From Longimicrobium sp. (GTDB lineage: Bacteria > Gemmatimonadota > Gemmatimonadetes > Longimicrobiales > Longimicrobiaceae): a DNA stretch of 64,000 nt. Location: NCBI RefSeq assembly GCF_036388275.1, contig NZ_DASVSF010000086.1, forward strand, positions 1 to 64,000, given 5' to 3'. How positions within the stretch are numbered: position 1 is the first letter of the stretch; every line of letters begins with the position of its first letter. Both the position numbers and the translations under genes were made by a program. The notes below the pieces were generated by a model. The model ran no database searches, had not been told where the DNA came from, and saw only the letters and a program-made list of their open reading frames with translations. Of the stretch, positions 58,765 through 64,000 are shown piece by piece.

Positions 58765-59472
58765 ATGAATCAAGGCACCACCGCCGACGAGGACCCGTCC
58801 CCGCTGCTACCCCTTCCCTCGCTCGCGATCGCGCCGCTGTATCCCGGCAGCTTCTTTCCGCCACCGGATGACGCCGGGCGCGCCCTGCTGGCCGGGAACG
58901 TGGACGGCGGCGCGTCCCTCGCCCGAGCCGTGCTGGAGGGCTCGCCTTCCACTCCCGAGCGATTCGGCGCGCTGCTGGCGCTGGCGATCGCGGACGGGCT
59001 GCGCGGCCGGTACCAGGAGGCGCTGAACGGGATCGGCGCGGCGGAAGCCGCCCTCGGCGAGCCGGACGATGCGCAGCGGGTGCTGGTCCTGGCCAACCGG
59101 TCCGCCGCGCTGGTCGCCCTCTGGCGGCTGACGGAGGGCGAGCGGGCGGCGGCGGAGGCACTCAAGGCGGGGCGGAGGATGAAGGACGACCACCAGGCGG
59201 CGGTGGGCGGCTTCGCGCGGGCCGTGGCGCACCTGGCCCGCGGCCGCCGCGCCGACGCGCGCACGCGGCTGGCGGAGGCCGTCCGCGGCTTCGCCAGGGC
59301 GGGCGACGTGCTGCGCCAGGTGCAGTGCCACCACCTGCTGGGCGAGATCGCGTACGACGGCGAAGACCCCATCCGCGCCGGCAGCCACTACCGCGACGGG
59401 CTGGCGCTCGCCCGCCCGGCCGGCGTGGTGGACGTGGTGGAGCTGCTGACGCTTCGCTTCGAGCATCGCTGA
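58765..59472 (+). CDS. TPR-like helical protein coupled to clpS
   Basis: 235 residues from ATG 58765. After a Pro-rich start the protein is all helical with TPR-like pairs: FGALLALAIADGLRGRYQEALNGI, RVLVLANRSAALVALWRLTEGERA, GGFARAVAHLARGRRADARTRL, HHLLGEIAYDGEDPIRAGSHYRDGLALARPAG. No signal peptide. The stop overlaps the clpS start (TGATG), so it is made with the ClpAP adaptor. It could be another adaptor or scaffold for ClpAP; this role is inferred from position. Confidence 0.78.
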   Translation: MNQGTTADEDPSPLLPLPSLAIAPLYPGSFFPPPDDAGRALLAGNVDGGASLARAVLEGSPSTPERFGALLALAIADGLRGRYQEALNGIGAAEAALGEPDDAQRVLVLANRSAALVALWRLTEGERAAAEALKAGRRMKDDHQAAVGGFARAVAHLARGRRADARTRLAEAVRGFARAGDVLRQVQCHHLLGEIAYDGEDPIRAGSHYRDGLALARPAGVVDVVELLTLRFEHR

Positions 59473-59798
59473 TGCCGGGGCAGCCGATGGAGCCGGACCC
59501 CGAGGGGCGCGAAGACGTCGCCCTGCAGGAGCGCACCACGACGCAGCCGCCGCGAATGTACCGCGTGCTGGTTCACAACGACGACTACACCACGATGGAG
59601 TTCGTCATCGAGGTGCTGGTGCGCTGGTTCGACAAGGCCGAGCCCGAGGCCATGCGCGTGATGCTGCAGGTGCACCACCTGGGCGCGGGGGCGGCGGGCA
59701 CCTACACGCGCGACGAAGCCGAGACGCGCATCGCCGAAGTCACGGCCGAGGCCCGCGGGCGCGGCTTTCCGCTGCTGCTTACGATGGAACCGGAGTAG
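59472..59798 (+). CDS. clpS: ATP-dependent Clp protease adaptor ClpS
   Basis: 108 residues. ClpS core: YRVLVHNDDYTTMEFVIEVLVRWF (the N-end-rule pocket with the conserved NDDYT and Met), AMRVMLQVHHLGAGAAGTYTRDEAETRIAEV. Delivers substrates with hydrophobic N-terminal residues to ClpA. One base separates it from clpA. Confidence 0.96.
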   Translation: MPGQPMEPDPEGREDVALQERTTTQPPRMYRVLVHNDDYTTMEFVIEVLVRWFDKAEPEAMRVMLQVHHLGAGAAGTYTRDEAETRIAEVTAEARGRGFPLLLTMEPE

Positions 59799-59799
59799 G

Positions 59800-62061
59800 A
59801 TGTCACAGCCGGCGCTGCGCCCCGAACTGGAGATGAGCCTGCACCTGGCCGTGATGGACGCGGCCCGGCGCGGACATGCGTACGCGGGGCTGGAGCACCT
59901 GCTGATGGCGCTGCTTCACGACGACGACACCGCCGAAGCCGTCCGCCGCGCCGGCGCCGACGTCGAGCGGCTGCGCGCGCGGCTGGAACGCTTCCTGTCC
60001 GAGCAGATCCAGACCGGCGCCGAGCCGCGTGACACCAGCTCACCCACGCTGGCGTTCCGGCGCGTCGTCCAGGAAGCCGTGCTGCAGGTGTACCGCTCCG
60101 GACGCGACGAGGTGGCCGGGGCGCACGTCCTGGTGGCCATGTTCGACGAGGACGACAGCTTCGCCGTGCATTTCCTGGCGGAGCAGGGCGTCGACAAGCT
60201 GTCGCTGATGCGCACCGCGTCGGCCGGCACGGCGCCGGATGGAAACCACACCGTCCCCGCCGGAGTAGACGGTGACGAGGCGGAACCGGCGCGCGAGGCG
60301 CTGGCGAGATTCGCCACCTCGCTGAACCGCCAGGCTGCGGACGGGCGGCTGGACCCCGTCATCGGGCGCGACAAGGAGATCACCCGCGCCATCCACGTCC
60401 TGGCCCGCCGCCGCAAGAACAACCCGCTCTTCGTCGGCGACCCCGGGGTGGGGAAGACCGCGCTGGCCGAGGGGCTGGCGCTGCGCATCCACCGGGGCGA
60501 GGTGCCCGCGCCCCTGCGCGACGCCGAGATCTTTGCGCTGGACGTGGGCGCCCTGCTGGCCGGCACCCGCTACCGGGGCGACTTCGAGGAGCGGCTGAAG
60601 GCCGTGCTGCGCGAGCTGGAATCCCGCCCGGGCGCGGTGCTGTTCATCGACGAGATCCACACGCTCGTCGGCGCAGGCAGCACCAGCGGGGGCGCCATGG
60701 ACGCCTCCAACCTGCTGAAGCCCGCGCTGGCCGCCGGGCTGCGCTGCATGGGCTCCACCACCTGGGACGAGCTGCGCTCGCACTTCGAAAAGGACCGCGC
60801 ACTCGCCCGCCGCTTCCAGAAGGTGGAAGTCGCGGAGCCGTCGGTGGACGACACCGTTCTCATCCTCGAGGGGCTGCGGCCGCGCTACGAGGAGTTCCAC
60901 GGCGTGCGCTACACCCCCGAGGCCGTCCGCGCCGCCGCGGAGCTCTCCGCCCGCCACCTTCACGACCGCCGGCTTCCCGACAAGGCCATCGACCTGATGG
61001 ACGAGGCCGGGGCCGACGTGCGCCTGGCCGGCCTGGAGCCCGGTCCGTCCCCGGACCAGGAGGGTGATGCGCGGCCGGAAGTGGGCGTCGAGGTGGTGGA
61101 GCGCATCCTGTCGGCGATGGCCAACGTGCCGCCGCGCACCGTCGCCGGGAACGACCGGGAGCGTCTGCGCACGCTGCAGGCGGAGCTCCAGGCGCGCGTC
61201 TTCGGCCAGGACGAGGCGATCGGGCAGCTGGCCTCGGCCATCAAGCTGGCCCGCGCGGGCTTGCGGGACCCGCGCAAGCCGGTGGGCTCGTTCCTGTTCA
61301 CCGGGCCCACCGGCGTGGGCAAGACCGAGGTGGCGCGCTCCCTGGCCGAGGTGATGGGGGTGGAGCTCATCCGCTTCGACATGAGCGAGTACATGGAGCG
61401 CCACACCGTGTCGCGGCTGATCGGGGCGCCGCCCGGGTACGTGGGCTTCGACCAGGCCGGGCTGCTGACCGAGGCCGTCACGCGCGCGCCGCACTCGGTG
61501 GTGCTGCTGGACGAGATCGAAAAGGCGCACCCCGACGTCTTCAACCTTCTGCTGCAGGTGATGGACTACGGCAAGCTGACCGACAACAACGGGCGGCAGG
61601 CAGACTTCCGCAACGTGGTGCTGATCATGACCAGCAACGTGGGCGCGGAGGAAATCTCCCGCCGCCGGCCGGGGTTCGGCGCCGGCCCCGCCGGCCCGGG
61701 CGACGACGACCGCGCCTTCGAGCGCACGTTCCCGCCGGAGTTCCGCAACCGCCTGGATGCGCGGATCGCGTTCGCGCCGCTCTCGCCGGTGGTGATGGAG
61801 CGGATCGTCGACCGCCTCGTGCGGGAGCTGGCGGAGCGCCTGACGGATCGGCGCGTTACGCTGCAGGTGTCACCCGCGGCGAGGGCCTGGCTGGCGGAGC
61901 ACGGACACGATCCGCTCAACGGAGCCCGCCCGCTGGGCCGGCTGCTGCAGGACCGCGTAGCCAGCCCGCTTTCCGAGGAACTCCTGTTTGGCGCCCTGGA
62001 AAACGGCGGCGTCGCGAAGGTGGACGCAGCCGGGGGAGAGCTGTCCATCCAGTATTCCTGA
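59800..62061 (+). CDS. clpA: ATP-dependent Clp protease ATPase subunit ClpA
   Basis: 753 residues, full length. N-domain (1-150), AAA1 with Walker A GDPGVGKTAL at 213 and Walker B VLFIDEIHTLVGAGS, AAA2 with GPTGVGKTE at 502 and Walker B VVLLDEIEKAHPDV. The C-terminal D2-small domain includes FPPEFRNRLDARIAF. The short linker between AAA1 and AAA2 without a long coiled coil shows ClpA rather than ClpB. ClpP is not in this window. Confidence 0.96.
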   Translation: MSQPALRPELEMSLHLAVMDAARRGHAYAGLEHLLMALLHDDDTAEAVRRAGADVERLRARLERFLSEQIQTGAEPRDTSSPTLAFRRVVQEAVLQVYRSGRDEVAGAHVLVAMFDEDDSFAVHFLAEQGVDKLSLMRTASAGTAPDGNHTVPAGVDGDEAEPAREALARFATSLNRQAADGRLDPVIGRDKEITRAIHVLARRRKNNPLFVGDPGVGKTALAEGLALRIHRGEVPAPLRDAEIFALDVGALLAGTRYRGDFEERLKAVLRELESRPGAVLFIDEIHTLVGAGSTSGGAMDASNLLKPALAAGLRCMGSTTWDELRSHFEKDRALARRFQKVEVAEPSVDDTVLILEGLRPRYEEFHGVRYTPEAVRAAAELSARHLHDRRLPDKAIDLMDEAGADVRLAGLEPGPSPDQEGDARPEVGVEVVERILSAMANVPPRTVAGNDRERLRTLQAELQARVFGQDEAIGQLASAIKLARAGLRDPRKPVGSFLFTGPTGVGKTEVARSLAEVMGVELIRFDMSEYMERHTVSRLIGAPPGYVGFDQAGLLTEAVTRAPHSVVLLDEIEKAHPDVFNLLLQVMDYGKLTDNNGRQADFRNVVLIMTSNVGAEEISRRRPGFGAGPAGPGDDDRAFERTFPPEFRNRLDARIAFAPLSPVVMERIVDRLVRELAERLTDRRVTLQVSPAARAWLAEHGHDPLNGARPLGRLLQDRVASPLSEELLFGALENGGVAKVDAAGGELSIQYS

Positions 62062-62339
62062 TCCCACTTGGCGCAGTGTCTCAGCCCTGAGTGAGTGCGG
62101 ACCCCATCTTGCGACAAGGTGTACATGGTTTGTGCAACGCTGGCCGACACGGAAGCGGACACGACCTCCGCGGGAGTTGAAACGGTAGCAGTTTGGAAGA
62201 ACCGCTGTTTTCTGCGCAGGCCTAAATGCGTGTGGAGAAAGAAAATAGTGGCGTTTCGGCACCCGGTTGCATATAGTATACAGTATTGTCACTGTGCTAA
62301 GAGAAATTTTCAGGGTACACCTGCAAGGAGAATGTCTGG
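62062..62339 (+). other. AT-rich leader before the TPR gene
   Basis: About 280 bases without a gene, notably AT-rich at 62220-62320. -10-like TATAGT (62272-62277) and TATACA (62277-62282) are present, but no good -35 is at the right distance. AAGGAG at 62325-62330 precedes both a 3-codon ATG frame (62332-62343) and the ATG of the TPR gene at 62340, which overlap. Confidence 0.5.
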
Positions 62340-63632
62340 ATGAAGACTTCCAGAAATAAGGCGGCCGCACTTCGCGTCCCCCGCCGGTGGCGCACGCCGC
62401 CGCCGCTGACCCGCGGCGCGGAGTCGCTGGAGGGGATGGAAATCCTCCGCGAAGTCGGTGGCGAGGTGGGCGTGCTGCTGTGGCAGGCGTACCGCAACGT
62501 GATGTTCTGGTCCACCACCGACGAGGGCGAGCGCGGGCACCTGTTCTCGCCGCGCGCCGGCGAGCGGCGGCGGGAGGAGTTGGACGAGGCGCGGGTTCCG
62601 GCGGAGCTCACGGGCGCGCTCGACGCCGTCGCGGCCATGCTGGCGTCGCCCGACGGTACCGGCGGCAGCGAAGTCGCCGACGCGTGCACCGCCATCGCGC
62701 GCTGGGCCGAGGAAGAGGGCCACATGAACACGGCCCTGGCGTACACGCAGGCGGCCTCGGTGGCGGCGCCGCGCAACGCGCGCCTGGCCCTGGCGGTGGG
62801 GCAGCTCGCCCGCCGCCGCGCCGAGCTGGCGCGCGCCGAGACCTGGTTCCGCCACACCATCATGGTGGCGCGCCAGATCGGCGACTGGGAAGCGTACTCG
62901 CGCGCGTACATCGCGTTGGGCAACATGTTCGTCGCGCGCGGCAACTTCCCGGGCGCGCACCGCATGCACATCAAAGCGCTGCGGGCGGCGCGCCGCAAGG
63001 GCATGCCCCAGATCCAGGGCATGGCGCTTCACGACCTGTTCGTCATCGCGGACGAGACGGGGCGCGACGAACAGGCGGAGGAGTACGCTCGCCAGGCGTT
63101 TCGGGCGTACGGGCCGACACACCCGTCCCTTCCTTCTCTCGCCCACGACGTCGCGTACTTCTGGATGCAGCGGGGGCACTTCCAGCGGGCGATGGAGGTC
63201 TTCCACGCCTTGGAAGCGCACCTGAGCACGCCCCGTGAGCGCTTGGTGCTCATCTCCAACCTCGCACGGGCGGCCGCTGGGGTCGCCAATCGAGACCTGT
63301 TCCGAAGGGCCTGGACGCAGGTGTATCGCCTCTCGAAAGAGTCGGAACTGCAGACGGTGGTTCCCAACGCCCTTCTGGAACTCGCTTTTGGCGCGGCGAG
63401 CCTCAGCGAGTGGGACCGTGCCGAACAGGCTGGCCAGGAGTCGTTCGAGATGGCGCAAAAATTTGGGCAGGGCAAGACCCGCTTCCGCGCAGAAGCGTTA
63501 CTCGATTCGATTCGGACGGGCCGGGCCGCCCAGGAGCGTGTCACGGTCGGGCGAGCTTCGCCGAAGGGGGATGCGCTCGCGACGGACTTCGTACGCAGCT
63601 TGGGCGGGACGCCGGCGGGCGCGGGCGTCTGA
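62340..63632 (+). CDS. Tetratricopeptide-repeat protein of unknown function
   Basis: 430 residues from ATG 62340 (AAGGAG 9 bases upstream). Basic N-terminus, a conserved-looking segment LREVGGEVGVLLWQAYRNVMFWS, then TPR units over about 110-400: ALAYTQAASVAAPRNARLAL, WFRHTIMVARQIGDWEAYSRAYIALGNMFVARGNFPGAHRMHIKAL, EEYARQAFRAYGPTH, YFWMQRGHFQRAMEVFHALEAHL. Soluble, no signal peptide. The layout recalls Rap-like or regulatory TPR proteins, but without an HTH. Followed by a terminator and a convergent small lipoprotein gene. Confidence 0.82.
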   Translation: MKTSRNKAAALRVPRRWRTPPPLTRGAESLEGMEILREVGGEVGVLLWQAYRNVMFWSTTDEGERGHLFSPRAGERRREELDEARVPAELTGALDAVAAMLASPDGTGGSEVADACTAIARWAEEEGHMNTALAYTQAASVAAPRNARLALAVGQLARRRAELARAETWFRHTIMVARQIGDWEAYSRAYIALGNMFVARGNFPGAHRMHIKALRAARRKGMPQIQGMALHDLFVIADETGRDEQAEEYARQAFRAYGPTHPSLPSLAHDVAYFWMQRGHFQRAMEVFHALEAHLSTPRERLVLISNLARAAAGVANRDLFRRAWTQVYRLSKESELQTVVPNALLELAFGAASLSEWDRAEQAGQESFEMAQKFGQGKTRFRAEALLDSIRTGRAAQERVTVGRASPKGDALATDFVRSLGGTPAGAGV

Positions 63633-63645
63633 CGGGGGACAAACG

Positions 63646-63681
63646 GGAACTCCCCGCAGGCGTTTGCCTGCGGGGAGTTCC
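63646..63681. terminator. Bidirectional intrinsic terminator
   Basis: Perfect 16-bp stem GGAACTCCCCGCAGGC with its complement and a GTTT loop, followed by TTCTGTT on the plus strand. It serves the convergent TPR gene and small lipoprotein gene. Confidence 0.82.
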
Positions 63682-63701
63682 TTCTGTTGCTGCACAGGTG
63701 C

Positions 63702-63893
63702 TCAGCCGCCCGAACCCAGGTGCCCGTTGCAGCGGGTGATGCCCGTAACCGGATCGGTCTCCCACTTGCCCTCGCACGTGAGCTCGTCGCGGGAGGCGCC
63801 GGTGGGCTTGGCTTCGGAAGCGGTCGGGGTGTTGCCGCAGGCAGCCAGGGCGCCGATCGCGAGGACTGCCAGGAAGAGCCGGGCGAGTTTCAT
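63702..63893 (-). CDS. Small lipoprotein with two-cysteine tail
   Basis: 63 residues. Lipoprotein signal MKLARLFLAVLAIGALAAC (Cys19) with GGAG 5-6 bases before the ATG. The mature 44 residues are GNTPTASEAKPTGASRDE, then LTCEGKWETDPVTGITRCNG with two Cys 15 residues apart that could form a disulfide. No family recognised. Monocistronic. Might be an envelope or secreted peptide. Confidence 0.78.
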   Translation of the reverse strand: MKLARLFLAVLAIGALAACGNTPTASEAKPTGASRDELTCEGKWETDPVTGITRCNGHLGSGG

Positions 63894-64000
63894 CTGTGCT
63901 CCGTTTTCGTGCTGGGAGGTTTTGTTCGAAATGGGCTGACGGGAGGTTGTGCCCGAGGTATGCGCTTAAATTGCACTCGCGGGACCTCTTGTGCCCATTC
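63894..64000. other. Right edge, upstream of the small lipoprotein gene
   Basis: No gene. It probably carries the promoter for the lipoprotein gene on the minus strand (AT patch near 63965-63975), with no clear hexamers. Confidence 0.4.

Overview
The window is GC-rich, densely coded DNA from a Gram-negative bacterium: lipoprotein signals, DUF5916-type and other predicted outer-membrane barrels, a TonB-like C-terminal domain, FKBP and ClpS/ClpA. The combination of several BlaI-M56 pairs, DUF5916 proteins, LytTR two-component genes, Uma2 proteins and abundant secreted alpha/beta hydrolases points by inference to the Gemmatimonadota (Longimicrobium-like). No rRNA, tRNA, CRISPR array or insertion sequence was seen.

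Layout. 0.3-2.8 kb: a TetR repressor coupled to a secreted S33-like hydrolase, behind a palindromic operator. 3.0-24 kb is dominated by three BlaI repressor / M56 membrane metallopeptidase pairs. Pair 1 (3093-5308) has a heptad-repeat C-terminus. Pair 2 (6179-8619) has a helical-repeat C-terminus and is followed by a DUF5916 gene. Pair 3 (23928-20654, minus strand) carries a DUF4097-like plus HEAT-repeat C-terminus and is followed by a HEAT-like exported protein, a second DUF5916 protein and an NTF2-like lipoprotein. Between pairs 2 and 3 lies a tightly overlapping operon of two alpha/beta hydrolases, a LytS-type histidine kinase and a LytTR regulator.

24-30 kb: an alpha/beta hydrolase, a TetR-UbiB kinase operon with a large perfect operator, a TonB-domain protein, a cNMP-domain histidine kinase and a small lipoprotein. 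30-39.4 kb: a complete dipeptide/oligopeptide ABC importer (two ATPases, two permeases, two binding proteins) with two Uma2 genes inserted between permease and ATPase genes. 39.5-45.2 kb: octanoyl/lipoate transferase, UPF0173 hydrolase, GcvH, a CobS-like protein, GNAT, two small barrels and an FKBP isomerase. 45.3-49 kb: a secreted amidohydrolase, a second GNAT and a Fic AMP-transferase behind an AT-rich inverted-repeat region.

49-64 kb: acyl-CoA dehydrogenase, a Gly/Ser/Thr-rich low-complexity protein with a helical core, a four-gene ABC-2 exporter operon, an M61 peptidase followed by glutaminyl cyclotransferase, a TPR-like gene coupled to clpS-clpA, a TPR protein behind an AT-rich leader, and a small lipoprotein.

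The best candidate for an undescribed system is the family of BlaI-M56 modules. None has a penicillin-binding sensor, each M56 protein ends in a different repeat domain, and two are linked to DUF5916 outer-membrane proteins. In module 2 the same palindrome (core TGCTGAA-N-TTCnGCA) lies before blaI and before the DUF5916 gene. I infer a protease-relayed envelope-sensing circuit that controls an outer-membrane protein. 1-bp and 4-bp start/stop overlaps are used throughout for translational coupling.
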